40,379 bases of DNA, taken from contig CANETM010000001.1 of the NCBI GenBank assembly GCA_947441205.1, positions 1-40,379 of the forward strand, read 5' to 3'. A program made the translations under genes and the position numbers. The DNA is from Bacteroidota bacterium. Its GTDB lineage: Bacteria > Bacteroidota > Bacteroidia > Chitinophagales > Chitinophagaceae. A model generated the notes under the pieces. It saw only the letters and a list, made by a program, of their open reading frames with translations. It was not told where the DNA came from and searched no databases. Every line of letters starts with the position of its first letter. Within the stretch, counting starts at the first letter, position 1. Of this stretch, positions 25,022 to 33,762 are shown piece after piece.

Positions 25022-25906
25022 ATGAAAATTTTAATCACTGGTTCGAGAGGTTTCATTGGTAAACATTTGGTTGCCTTTTTAGAAGAAAAAGATGTTGCAA
25101 TAGAAATTATACATTGGGATAAAGCTGATGGAGACTTATCCCAATTGGAAACAGGAAAACAACTGTTGCAGTTTCAAGGAATTGATAAAATTATTCACCT
25201 GGCTTCAAATAATTTTGTACCTGAAAGTTGGGATAAAACAGCAGACTACGTTATAGGAAACTACACTTCGACATTTAATATACTAGAATACTGCAGGCAT
25301 AATCAAGCTGAATTAATTTATCTCAGTTCATACATGTATGGAAATTCTGACTTCATTCCTATTGCTGAACATGCGCCATTGAAAGTCAATAACCCTTATG
25401 GTTTTTCAAAATTAGCAGGTGAACAATTGTGTCAATTTTATCATGAAACATTTCAAGTTCCGGTATTGGTATTAAGACCGTTTAATATTTTTGGAGTTGG
25501 ACAGCGAGAAGATTTTTTAATTCCTTATTTGGCAGAACAAATTACCAATCCGACAAAAAATATAGTTGAAGTAAACGATGCCCATCCACGCAGAGATTAT
25601 TTGTATGTGAACGATTTTTGTTCGCTGCTCTACAAGGCATTAATCAACCACAAGGGATATGATATATTTAATGTAGGATTTGGTCAATCTTATTCAGTGG
25701 CAGAAGTGATTGAAATGGTATCTAAAATTGCAGGTGAAACCAAAGAGATTCATGCTAAGCACATTGTGAGGACGAATGAAATCAATGATGTCGTAGCAGA
25801 TATTACAAAAGCAAAAACCATTTTAGGTTGGAAACCAGAAACGAGTTTTGAAGAAGGACTTAGTCAGATAGTACATCATTATCAAAAACAATTTGGCAAA
25901 GCTTAA
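25022..25906 (+). CDS. NAD-dependent epimerase/reductase (SDR)
   Basis: Extended SDR of 294 residues with TGSRGFIGKH at 6-15, IIHLAS, LSSYMYG and the catalytic YGFSK, then RPFNIFGVGQREDFLIPY. The glycine motif and Y-x3-K are intact. The start directly follows the nucleotidyltransferase stop, and the end overlaps the next glycosyltransferase by 14 bases. The likely role is reducing or epimerising the 4-keto intermediate made by the LegB-like enzyme two genes upstream, giving an NDP-6-deoxy-HexNAc such as QuiNAc or FucNAc. That reaction is inference from context; the motifs alone do not fix it. Confidence 0.8.
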   Translation: MKILITGSRGFIGKHLVAFLEEKDVAIEIIHWDKADGDLSQLETGKQLLQFQGIDKIIHLASNNFVPESWDKTADYVIGNYTSTFNILEYCRHNQAELIYLSSYMYGNSDFIPIAEHAPLKVNNPYGFSKLAGEQLCQFYHETFQVPVLVLRPFNIFGVGQREDFLIPYLAEQITNPTKNIVEVNDAHPRRDYLYVNDFCSLLYKALINHKGYDIFNVGFGQSYSVAEVIEMVSKIAGETKEIHAKHIVRTNEINDVVADITKAKTILGWKPETSFEEGLSQIVHHYQKQFGKA

Positions 25907-26960
25907 AATAATTTTTGTGATGCCAGAGCCGTCTAGTGTTGGTGGCATGAAAGCGATATCTAAAATGTATTATGATTTAGATATATTCAAACAATCAGAT
26001 TACATCCATTTTGATTCTACATTTGCAGGCAAAAATAAATTTTCAAGACTCATTCAATCCATTTTACTCAGGTTTAGATTTATCCTTTTGCTACTAAAAT
26101 CAAAACCTACTGGAGTTTTTATCTATAGCTCATCTTATTGGGGATTTTATGACAAAGCGTTTTATGCATTAATCAGCAGGTTATTCGGTATTAAGTCTGC
26201 ATTGAATCTGGTAGGGGGCGAATTTTTCAAATTTTACCAAAGTCGTTTTTACCACAAATGGATGGTGAAGTTGTGTATGAAATTTCCCAACAAAATTGTT
26301 ATTGGGAGTAGCAGTTGGTTAGATACATTTCATCAGGAATTTCCTACGGTGAAATGCGAGGTCATTCATAATCCAGTAGTTTGGAAAAATGGTTTTGATA
26401 CACCCAAGTTGGGAGGCGAAAAGGTGAGATTTTTATTTTTTGGCAGGTTAGCTGTTGAAAAAGGAATTGAAGAAATCATTCAAGCATTAAATCAATTACA
26501 GGCCTTACCTGATTTGCATTTCCATTTTACCTTTGCTGGAAAAGGGCCATCTGGCAGTCATATCAAATCGGTTTTAGTTGACATGATTGCATCGGGAAAG
26601 GTTTCGGTATATGAAAATGTAAGTGATGAAGACAAAAATAAATTACTTCAAACATCACAAGTTTTTGTATTGCCATCGCATGCAGAGGTGTTGCCCATTT
26701 CTCTGCTTGAAGCTATGGGTTACCATATGCCAGCAATCATTACAAATGTGGGTGGGATGAAAGATGCGGTTGATGACAATGTAAGTGGATTTATTATTCA
26801 AGATTTAAGTAAAACAGTGAATGAATTGGTTCGCCACCTACTATATTTTATAGAAAATCCAATACAGATAGAAAAGATGGGTTTAACGGCTAATAAAAAA
26901 ATTAAAGAACAATTCGAGTTTAACGTGATTTTTCAAAAGAAAATAAATTTATTCCAATAG
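25893..26960 (+). CDS. Glycosyltransferase family 4
   Basis: GT4 enzyme of 355 residues. The N-terminal loop VMPEPSSVGGMKAISKMYY binds the acceptor or donor phosphate. RFLFFGRLAVEKGIEEIIQAL starts the donor domain, and HAEVLPISLLEAMGYHMPAI has the E-x7-E pattern. The start TTG at 25893 lies 14 bases inside the preceding gene; an ATG at codon 10 would remove the first beta strand. The coupling to the dehydratase/nucleotidyltransferase/SDR triad suggests that it transfers the sugar made by that triad, which is inference. Confidence 0.87.
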   Translation: MAKLKIIFVMPEPSSVGGMKAISKMYYDLDIFKQSDYIHFDSTFAGKNKFSRLIQSILLRFRFILLLLKSKPTGVFIYSSSYWGFYDKAFYALISRLFGIKSALNLVGGEFFKFYQSRFYHKWMVKLCMKFPNKIVIGSSSWLDTFHQEFPTVKCEVIHNPVVWKNGFDTPKLGGEKVRFLFFGRLAVEKGIEEIIQALNQLQALPDLHFHFTFAGKGPSGSHIKSVLVDMIASGKVSVYENVSDEDKNKLLQTSQVFVLPSHAEVLPISLLEAMGYHMPAIITNVGGMKDAVDDNVSGFIIQDLSKTVNELVRHLLYFIENPIQIEKMGLTANKKIKEQFEFNVIFQKKINLFQ

Positions 26961-28361
26961 ATGGCAGGATTTTTACAGGATAAGATATACCCTAAATTAC
27001 CGCTATTTATTCAAAATATTGCGATAAGTATTTATGGATATAAGTGGAACAAAAGAAGATTTGGGGGAGTATTTAAAACAGAACTTAAAAAATATTTAGC
27101 ACGTGAATCATTTGATATTCATCAATGGCAAGACTTTCAAGAGAAAGAGCTGCGTAAAATTTTGAAACACGCATTTCAACAGGTTCCATATTATCAAAAA
27201 TCTTTTACTGATGCAGGATTTCATTCCATAGATTTTGAAGAATTTGAGCTCAGTAATATCACTAAGATTCCATATCTAGAAAAAAATGATTTGCGAAAGC
27301 ATGGAAAAGATATGCTATTAGCAAATATCAGAGAGAAAAACGGAGAGTTTTATGCAAGCAGTGGTAGTACTGGAACACCTACACAAATATTGTTTTCAAA
27401 GGCTATGCACCAAAGGTGGAGTGCGGCCTTTGAGGTTAGAATAAGGTATTGGGCAGGATTAAGCATTAAGAATGCAAGAGGTATGATTGGTGGTAGAAGA
27501 ATTATACAAGATGGAAATGCTAAGGGCCCTTTTTATAGATATAATATGATAGAAAAACAAGTTTATTTTTCTGCTTATCATATAAACGCTGAGAATGCAC
27601 AAGATTATTTAAATGGCATGATAAAACATGACGTTGATTATATGACTGGATATGCAATGAGTAATTTTATATTAGCTAGATTTATTAAAGAAAACGGCTT
27701 AAAAGCACCTCAATTAAAAGCCGTTATTACATCAAGTGAGAAGTTGACTCAGGAGATGAGAAATACTTTTAAAAATGTTTATGGCTGTAAAACTTTTGAT
27801 AGTTATAGTGGATTAGAAGCTTGTGGACTTATTTCTGAATGTGAATTTGGAAAGTTGCATTTGAGTCCAGATGTTGGAATCATTGAATTAATGAAAGAAA
27901 ATGGTGAGTATGCCCAACCAGGTGAAATTGGTGAAGCTATTTGCACTGGATTTTTAAATTACGATCAACCACTTATTCGCTATCGCATTGGTGATTTAAT
28001 TAAACTTAGCCTAGACCAGCAATGTAAATGTGGTAGAAATATGCCTGTTATTGATGAAATTATGGGGAGGGTGGAAGATACTGTTATAGGAATAGACGGC
28101 AGGGAGATGGTTCGATTTCATGGCATATTTATTAATATGCCCAAGATTATAGAAGGGCAGATCATTCAACATACGTTAAATGAATTTGAAATTGTATTGG
28201 TTGCTACAGAAAAACTTGAACAAAAAGATAATGAAGAACTATTGAGACGAATGCAATCCCAACTAGGAGCAATCTCTTTGAAAATTTCTGAAACTAATCA
28301 AATACCTAGAAATCAAAATGGGAAATTTAAAGCAGTAATTTCCCACGTTAAAAGAAAGTAA
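26961..28361 (+). CDS. capK: CapK/PaaK-like adenylate-forming enzyme
   Basis: A 466-residue member of the ANL-type adenylating superfamily, closest to CapK proteins of capsule loci and to phenylacetate-CoA ligases. The ATP-binding loop YASSGSTGTPTQ lies at about 131-142. The motif TFDSYSGLEACGLISEC is the adenine-binding region, and PLIRYRIGDLIKLS follows. A Cys cluster near residues 345-355 (DQQCKCGRN) is also seen in PaaK-like proteins. It probably activates a small carboxylic acid as an acyl-adenylate for attachment to a sugar amine or hydroxyl. Its start abuts the previous stop, and its last base is the first of the next ATG. Substrate unknown. Confidence 0.82.
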   Translation: MAGFLQDKIYPKLPLFIQNIAISIYGYKWNKRRFGGVFKTELKKYLARESFDIHQWQDFQEKELRKILKHAFQQVPYYQKSFTDAGFHSIDFEEFELSNITKIPYLEKNDLRKHGKDMLLANIREKNGEFYASSGSTGTPTQILFSKAMHQRWSAAFEVRIRYWAGLSIKNARGMIGGRRIIQDGNAKGPFYRYNMIEKQVYFSAYHINAENAQDYLNGMIKHDVDYMTGYAMSNFILARFIKENGLKAPQLKAVITSSEKLTQEMRNTFKNVYGCKTFDSYSGLEACGLISECEFGKLHLSPDVGIIELMKENGEYAQPGEIGEAICTGFLNYDQPLIRYRIGDLIKLSLDQQCKCGRNMPVIDEIMGRVEDTVIGIDGREMVRFHGIFINMPKIIEGQIIQHTLNEFEIVLVATEKLEQKDNEELLRRMQSQLGAISLKISETNQIPRNQNGKFKAVISHVKRK

Positions 28362-29443
28362 TGAAAATACTAACTATTATTGGAGCACGCCCACAATTTG
28401 TAAAAGCAGCTGTAGTTTCACGCGAACTAGCTAAAAGCAAAAATATTCAAGAAATTTTAGTTCATACGGGTCAACATTTTGACAAGAACATGAGTGACAT
28501 ATTCTTTGAAGAAATGGAAATTCCCACCCCCCATTATAATTTAAATATCAATGGTCTTTCACATGGTGCCATGACTGGTCAAATGCTGGAAGGAATTGAA
28601 AAGGTATGTATGACTGAGAAACCTGATTATGTTATGGTATACGGTGATACTAACTCCACGATTGCTGGAGCCTTGGCTGCAAAAAAAATGGGCATTGGCG
28701 TGATACATATTGAAGCAGGTCTTAGAAGCTTTAATATGAATATGCCTGAAGAAATTAATAGAATTTTGACAGACAGAATCAGTGATATTTTGTTTTGTCC
28801 CACAGATACTGCCATCGAGAACCTAAAGCATGATGGTATAATAGATGGGGCAATTCGCGTGATAAAAAATGGTGATGTAATGCAAGATGCCGCCCTTTAC
28901 TACGCCCAAAAATCTTCTGAAAAATCAACCATTTTGAGTCAATTGAATGTAAAGTCCAACGAATTTGTATTAGCTACCATTCATAGGCAAGAAAATACAG
29001 ATTCTTCAGAAAGGTTGCATGGTATAATTGAGGCACTTAATAAAATATCAAAAGAAATGTCTGTTGTGGTTCCCATGCATCCACGCACCAGAAAAATCAT
29101 AGAACGCGACCAACTTTCTGTTTCGTTTACCATGATTGACCCTATTGGTTATTTTGATATGCTAGAATTGCTTAAGCACTGCAGATTAGTATTAACAGAT
29201 AGCGGCGGTTTGCAAAAAGAAGCATACTTTTTTAATAAATATTGTGTTACTTTAAGGGACGAAACTGAATGGGTGGAATTGATTCAGAATGGTTTTAATC
29301 AATTGGCAGGTGCTGATATGCAATCAATTTTAAATGCATTCCAGCAATATGTTAGTAAACCTTTCAACAAACATATAGATTTATACGGAGGCGGAAAAGC
29401 TTCCGAAAATATTAGACTCACAATAGAGTCTTTAAGCAAATAA
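28361..29443 (+). CDS. wbpI: WbpI-like UDP-GlcNAc3NAcA 2-epimerase
   Basis: A 360-residue WecB-family epimerase that follows Pseudomonas WbpI closely from end to end: MKILTIIGARPQFVKAAVV, HTGQHFDKNMSDIFFE, VYGDTNSTIAGALAAKK, HIEAGLRSFNMNMPEEINR, then NGDVMQDAALYYAQ, LTDSGGLQKEAYFF, DETEWVELIQ and LYGGGKAS near the C-terminus. The D-E-T-E-W-V-E-L and Y-G-G-G segments distinguish WbpI-type enzymes from plain WecB. It would convert UDP-GlcNAc(3NAc)A to UDP-ManNAc(3NAc)A. The precursors are made by the WbpB/D/E homologues 4-6 kb downstream. It is the third 2-epimerase in this cluster. Confidence 0.88.
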   Translation: MKILTIIGARPQFVKAAVVSRELAKSKNIQEILVHTGQHFDKNMSDIFFEEMEIPTPHYNLNINGLSHGAMTGQMLEGIEKVCMTEKPDYVMVYGDTNSTIAGALAAKKMGIGVIHIEAGLRSFNMNMPEEINRILTDRISDILFCPTDTAIENLKHDGIIDGAIRVIKNGDVMQDAALYYAQKSSEKSTILSQLNVKSNEFVLATIHRQENTDSSERLHGIIEALNKISKEMSVVVPMHPRTRKIIERDQLSVSFTMIDPIGYFDMLELLKHCRLVLTDSGGLQKEAYFFNKYCVTLRDETEWVELIQNGFNQLAGADMQSILNAFQQYVSKPFNKHIDLYGGGKASENIRLTIESLSK

Positions 29444-29447
29444 TTGA

Positions 29448-30662
29448 ATGTCTAAAAATATTTGGGTAATTAATCAATTTGCCGGAAACCCCGAATCAGG
29501 TTGGGGTGAAAGGCATTATTATTTTAGCAAAAACTGGATAGAGAAAGGCTATAGGGTAACTATTATATCTGGTTCTTACAATCATGTTTTTCACAAATTA
29601 CCTCATGCTACGGCGCAGTTTAATTTTGATAATTATGAAGGAACACCATTTTGTTGGGTAAAAGTTCCACATTATAATCCGAAGTCAGTTACACGGTTTT
29701 GGAGTTTTCTAGTATTTGCTTTAAAGATTCTCTTTTTACCCTTAAAGAAGCTTGGGAAGCCAGATATCATTATAGTCTCCTCTATGCCTATTTTTCCGAT
29801 ATTGACTGGTTATTGGTTGAAAAAGTGGTATCGTTCCAAAGCATTATTGTTTGAAATTAGAGACATTTGGCCACTTACTATGGTGCTATTAGGGGATGTA
29901 TCTCCAAAACATATTGCAGTTAGGTTTATTGGTTGGTTTGAAAAATTCGGTTACAGGAAAGCCGATAAAATTGTGTCATTATTACCAAACGCCGCTATTC
30001 ATTTTGAAGAAATTGCAAAAGCTGGAAGTAAGTTTGAATATATTCCAAATGGTTTAGACGAAGCAGTGCTTTCACAGGAAAAATTACCTGAAGAAATTGA
30101 ATCTAAAATTCCGAAAAATAAATTTATAATTGGTTATACTGGTACAATTGGATTAGCAAACGCATTAGAATACTTAATTGAAGCTGCTGGAATTCTTAAA
30201 ACAGATAATAGATTTTATTTTGTAATTATTGGGGATGGCTATCTCAAAGAAGAATTGATGAAAAAATCGAAAGACTTTGGTAATATCTCATTTTTCTCTA
30301 AAATTAGAAAAAATCAAGTGTCATCTGCAATTGCCCATTTTGATGTTTGTTTTGTAGGTAGAAATGACACACCCTTGTTTAAGCATGGAGTTTCGGCTAA
30401 TAAGTATTTTGATTATATGCTTGCAGGTAAACCCGTTTTAGATTCGAATAATTTTATAAAAGATCCCGTTGAATTATCTGGAGGTGGTTTAATTGTTGCG
30501 CCAGATTCTGCAGAAGCAATAGTAAGGGGAATCATTGAGCTAAATAATTTATCGGAACTGGAAAGGAAAATTATGGGGGAGAAAGGGCGAGATTATGTTA
30601 GAATTAATCATAATATTAAACATCTTTCCGATTTGTATATTAAGTTATTTAAGCAGTTTTAA
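29448..30662 (+). CDS. wbuB: Glycosyltransferase family 4, WbuB-like
   Basis: A 404-residue GT4 protein with the long N-terminal domain of the WbuB group: INQFAGNPESGWGERHYYFS, then PDIIIVSSMPIFPILTGYWL and LLFEIRDIWPLT. The donor domain starts at FIIGYTGTIGLANALEYL, and VSANKYFDYMLAGKPVLDS lies near the C-terminus. WbuB-type enzymes often add the second sugar, such as an N-acetylated 6-deoxy or diacetamido sugar. It sits between the WbpI-like epimerase and an SDR/phosphoglycosyl transferase pair, consistent with acting early in repeat-unit assembly. The exact donor is inference. Confidence 0.83.
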   Translation: MSKNIWVINQFAGNPESGWGERHYYFSKNWIEKGYRVTIISGSYNHVFHKLPHATAQFNFDNYEGTPFCWVKVPHYNPKSVTRFWSFLVFALKILFLPLKKLGKPDIIIVSSMPIFPILTGYWLKKWYRSKALLFEIRDIWPLTMVLLGDVSPKHIAVRFIGWFEKFGYRKADKIVSLLPNAAIHFEEIAKAGSKFEYIPNGLDEAVLSQEKLPEEIESKIPKNKFIIGYTGTIGLANALEYLIEAAGILKTDNRFYFVIIGDGYLKEELMKKSKDFGNISFFSKIRKNQVSSAIAHFDVCFVGRNDTPLFKHGVSANKYFDYMLAGKPVLDSNNFIKDPVELSGGGLIVAPDSAEAIVRGIIELNNLSELERKIMGEKGRDYVRINHNIKHLSDLYIKLFKQF

Positions 30663-31565
30663 ATGAATATTGTTTTAACAGGCTCTTCAGGTTTTTTAGG
30701 AAGGATTGTGCATGAAAAACTCAAGGCAAAGCACAAGGTGTTAAGCCTTGGAAGAACTAACGAGTGTAGTATTCAAGTTAAGGATATTGCAAATATTTCA
30801 AATTTACCTGCTCCACTTGATGAAATAAACTCTGTTATACATATTGCTGGATTGGCCCATGTTAATCCTAAGGACGATGAATCTAAAATGGCATTTGATA
30901 AAGTAAATTTTGAAGGTACTAAAAGCTTGTGTTTTTGGATAGAAACTTGGACTCAAAAGCCAGATGCTTTTATCTTTATTAGTTCTGTCTCCGTATATGG
31001 TTTAGAAGTAGGTTCTGGAATAACTGAAAATGATGAATTACTAGGAAAATCCCCTTATGCATTAAGCAAAATAAAAGCAGAACAATTTTTATTGAAGTGG
31101 GGAGAAAAGTTAGGCATAAGAATTTTGATTTTAAGATTGCCATTGATAGTTGGAGCAAATCCTCCTGGGAATTTAGGTAAAATGATTAATGCAATTAGAC
31201 GAGGAACTTATTTTTCCATTGGAGGTGGCAAGGCCAGAAAGAGTATGGTATTGGCAGAAGATGTAGCAAATTTATTGGCAACTTGTCCAAATATTTCGGG
31301 TGTATATAATTTAACAGACGGTTTTCACCCTTCGTTTGCAGAATTAGAATCAGTAATAGCAAAGCAATTAGGAAAGTCAAGTTCGCTTAATATTCCAATA
31401 TTATTGGCTAGATTATTAGGAAAGGTTGGAGATATATTGCCCATTTTTCCAGTTAACACAAATATCATAAAAAAAATTACCCAAGATTTAACCTTCTTTG
31501 ATTTAAAAGCCCGCCAAAATTTGAATTGGAATCCATCAAGTGTAATTGAAAATTGGAGGATTTGA
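30663..31565 (+). CDS. NAD-dependent 4-reductase/epimerase, WbpV/WreQ-like SDR
   Basis: An extended SDR of 300 residues. TGSSGFLGR lies at 6-14, VIHIAGLAHV follows, then FISSVSVYG and the catalytic YALSKIKAE (Y-x3-K). GGKARKSMVLAEDVANLL resembles the region found in WbpV/WreQ-type reductases that form UDP-QuiNAc (or a 4-epimer) from UDP-4-keto-6-deoxy-GlcNAc. A WbpV gene next to the initiating transferase is a common layout in Bacteroidota and pseudomonads. The start is directly after the previous stop, 13 bases before the transferase gene. No WbpM dehydratase is seen in the window, so the source of the keto sugar is open. Confidence 0.78.
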   Translation: MNIVLTGSSGFLGRIVHEKLKAKHKVLSLGRTNECSIQVKDIANISNLPAPLDEINSVIHIAGLAHVNPKDDESKMAFDKVNFEGTKSLCFWIETWTQKPDAFIFISSVSVYGLEVGSGITENDELLGKSPYALSKIKAEQFLLKWGEKLGIRILILRLPLIVGANPPGNLGKMINAIRRGTYFSIGGGKARKSMVLAEDVANLLATCPNISGVYNLTDGFHPSFAELESVIAKQLGKSSSLNIPILLARLLGKVGDILPIFPVNTNIIKKITQDLTFFDLKARQNLNWNPSSVIENWRI

Positions 31566-31578
31566 AATACATTAAATA

Positions 31579-32130
31579 ATGATTAGATTTTTTGATTTTA
31601 TTTTTGCTAGTTTGGGGCTGATAGTTTTATTTCCAGTTTTATTGATTTTAATTGTTATTGGATATTTTGATACTGGTTCCCCTTTCTTTGTTCAGGAGCG
31701 GGTTGGAAAAAATAAAAAGCCATTTAAATTGGTGAAGTTTAGAAGTATGTATATCAATACAAAGTCGGTAGCTACGCATTTGGCTAGTTCAAGTTCTATA
31801 ACGAACTTTGGTAAGTTCTTGCGTGGGTCTAAATTGGATGAATTGCCTCAGTTGTGGAACGTAATTACAGGCGATATGAGTTTGGTTGGTCCCCGTCCAA
31901 ATTTATATAACCAGGAGGAGTTAATACTTGAAAGAGATAAACTAGGTGTTTATCAAATAAGACCAGGTATAACTGGATTGGCTCAAATTAATAATATTGA
32001 CATGTCTACGCCAAAATTGTTGGCTAAAACAGATGCAGAAATGATTAAGGGTTTTAGTGTTTCAACTTATTTCACCTTTATTTTTTCAACAATAATGGGT
32101 AAAGGTTCAGGTGATAAAATTGTAAATTAG
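31579..32130 (+). CDS. Undecaprenyl-phosphate phosphoglycosyl transferase (monotopic PGT)
   Basis: A short initiating sugar transferase of 183 residues, the size of PglC/WcfS-type monotopic enzymes, without the extra N-terminal membrane domain of WbaP/WcaJ. It has an N-terminal hydrophobic hairpin at residues 8-29, SPFFVQERVGKN at 34-45, LVKFRSM at 51-57, the probable catalytic D87-E88 in KLDELPQLWNV, and SLVGPRP at 101-107. It moves sugar 1-phosphate from a UDP-sugar to undecaprenyl phosphate at the inner membrane and so starts the repeat unit. It is the only initiating transferase in the window. The neighbouring SDR probably makes its substrate. Confidence 0.92.
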   Translation: MIRFFDFIFASLGLIVLFPVLLILIVIGYFDTGSPFFVQERVGKNKKPFKLVKFRSMYINTKSVATHLASSSSITNFGKFLRGSKLDELPQLWNVITGDMSLVGPRPNLYNQEELILERDKLGVYQIRPGITGLAQINNIDMSTPKLLAKTDAEMIKGFSVSTYFTFIFSTIMGKGSGDKIVN

Positions 32131-32156
32131 AAGTGTATTTTTAGATTTAGAATAAA

Positions 32157-33194
32157 ATGATAAAATTTTCAATAATAGGTTTTGGGCATATTGGTAAAAG
32201 GCATGCAACTATTGCCAATGAGTATCCAAATTGTCAAGTTGTAGCAGTTGTAGATATTAATCATGCGGCGAAAGATCATGAACTGTTTCCAAAGGGAGCA
32301 CAATATTTTCAGTCAATTGAAGAATTTTTAGAAGCTAAAATTAAATGTGATGTCGTAAACTTGGCAACGCCTAATGGATATCATTGTCCATATGCAATTA
32401 AATGTTTGGAGGCAGGCTACCATGTTGTCATTGAAAAGCCAATGGGTTTAACGAAAGCAGAATGTGAATCTGTAATTTTTAAATCATTACAGATGAGCAA
32501 GCAGGTTTTCGTTGTAAAACAAAACCGTTACAGTCCACCAAGCAAATGGATGAAAGAGGTAGTTGGTTCAGGCAAAATTGGAGAGGTGTTAACCGTGCAG
32601 GTGAATTGTTATTGGAATCGCGATAGTCGTTATTATAAAGCTGGTGGTTGGAAAGGTACATTGAAACTAGATGGCGGGACGCTCTTTACCCAGTTTTCGC
32701 ACTTTATAGATATTATGTATTGGGTATTTGGGGATATTAAAAACATTAAAGCAACTTTTGCCGATTTTAACCATCAAGATACTACCGAATTTGAGGATGG
32801 TGGATTGGTTAATTTTGAATTTGTAAATGGTGGTTTGGGTTGTATAAATTTTAGCACTTCTGTTTGGGATACCAATATGGAAAGTAGTATAACGGTGATT
32901 GGTTCTAAGGGGAGTTTCAAAGTAGGTGGGCAGTACATGAATGAAGTGGAATATTGCCATATTGAAAACTATACGATGCCAGAGTTGCCACCAACTAATG
33001 CTCCTAATGATTATGGTCCGTTTAAGGGGAGTGCAGCAAACCACCATTATGTGATAGAAAATGTGGTAAATACCCTGGAAGGGAGAGATACCATTACGGC
33101 TAATGCCTTAGAAGGATTAAAAGTAGTGGATATCATAGAACGTATTTACGAAACACGCGATTTGAACAAGTTGAAAGGACAAACAAATGGCTAA
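32157..33194 (+). CDS. wbpB: WbpB-like UDP-GlcNAcA 3-dehydrogenase (Gfo/Idh family)
   Basis: A 345-residue Gfo/Idh/MocA oxidoreductase that matches WbpB/WlbA, which oxidise carbon 3 of UDP-GlcNAc uronic acid. The N-terminal GFGHIGKRH is at about 8-16, VVNLATPNGYHCPYA follows, EKPMGL is near 96-101, VKQNRYSPP is typical, and GGTLFTQFSHFIDIMYW contains the catalytic-type His and Asp. Three linked genes follow with overlaps: 8 bases to WbpD, 4 to WbpE and 1 to WbpP. Its substrate, UDP-GlcNAcA, needs a WbpA-type 6-dehydrogenase, which is not in the window. Confidence 0.88.
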   Translation: MIKFSIIGFGHIGKRHATIANEYPNCQVVAVVDINHAAKDHELFPKGAQYFQSIEEFLEAKIKCDVVNLATPNGYHCPYAIKCLEAGYHVVIEKPMGLTKAECESVIFKSLQMSKQVFVVKQNRYSPPSKWMKEVVGSGKIGEVLTVQVNCYWNRDSRYYKAGGWKGTLKLDGGTLFTQFSHFIDIMYWVFGDIKNIKATFADFNHQDTTEFEDGGLVNFEFVNGGLGCINFSTSVWDTNMESSITVIGSKGSFKVGGQYMNEVEYCHIENYTMPELPPTNAPNDYGPFKGSAANHHYVIENVVNTLEGRDTITANALEGLKVVDIIERIYETRDLNKLKGQTNG

Positions 33195-33762
33195 TTTTTT
33201 CGCACACGAAACCGCCATCATAGATGAAGGTTGCATCATTGGCGAGGGGGTTAAAATTTGGCATTTCTCACACATTATGCCTAATTGTATTATAGGTGAT
33301 AAATGTAATATAGGCCAAAATGTGGTGATATCGCCTGAGGTTGTTTTGGGGAAGAATGTTAAGATTCAAAATAATGTGAGTATCTACACTGGCGTTGTTT
33401 GTGAGGATGATGTTTTTCTTGGACCAAGCATGGTTTTTACCAATGTAATTAACCCCAGGAGTGCCGTTAACCGAAAAAATGAATATGCTAAAACCATAGT
33501 AAAAAAAGGAGCCAGCATTGGCGCCAATGCTACCATTGTATGCGGACATGATATTGGTGCATTTGCCTTTATTGGCGCTGGGGCGGTTGTTACTAAAAAT
33601 GTTCCAGATCATGCATTACTGGTTGGAAATCCAGCCAAACAAATGGGGTGGGTAAGTGAGTATGGACATCGACTAAATTTCAATGATGAGGGCATTGCAA
33701 TATGTCCGGAATCTAATCAAGAGTATCAAATTAAAAATGAAAGGGTAGAAAGAATAAAATGA
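33187..33762 (+). CDS. wbpD: WbpD-like UDP-3-amino-GlcNAcA N-acetyltransferase
   Basis: A 191-residue hexapeptide acyltransferase that looks like WbpD/WlbB throughout: FFAHETAIIDEGCIIGEGVK, IWHFSHIMPNC, NIGQNVVISPEV, FLGPSMVFTNVINPRSAVNR and ALLVGNPAKQMGWVSEYGHR. The P-R-S and N-P-A-K-Q-M-G-W-V-S-E motifs are hallmarks. It adds the 3-N-acetyl group from acetyl-CoA after the aminotransferase step, giving UDP-GlcNAc(3NAc)A. It overlaps the WbpB-like gene by 8 bases and the aminotransferase by 4 (ATGA), so the three are translationally linked. Confidence 0.92.
   Translation: MANFFAHETAIIDEGCIIGEGVKIWHFSHIMPNCIIGDKCNIGQNVVISPEVVLGKNVKIQNNVSIYTGVVCEDDVFLGPSMVFTNVINPRSAVNRKNEYAKTIVKKGASIGANATIVCGHDIGAFAFIGAGAVVTKNVPDHALLVGNPAKQMGWVSEYGHRLNFNDEGIAICPESNQEYQIKNERVERIK

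Noticed and set aside
32667..33047. 126-codon minus-strand frame opposite the WbpB-like gene
   Set aside because: It is antisense to a strongly conserved gene; composition is explained by the codon pattern of the real gene.
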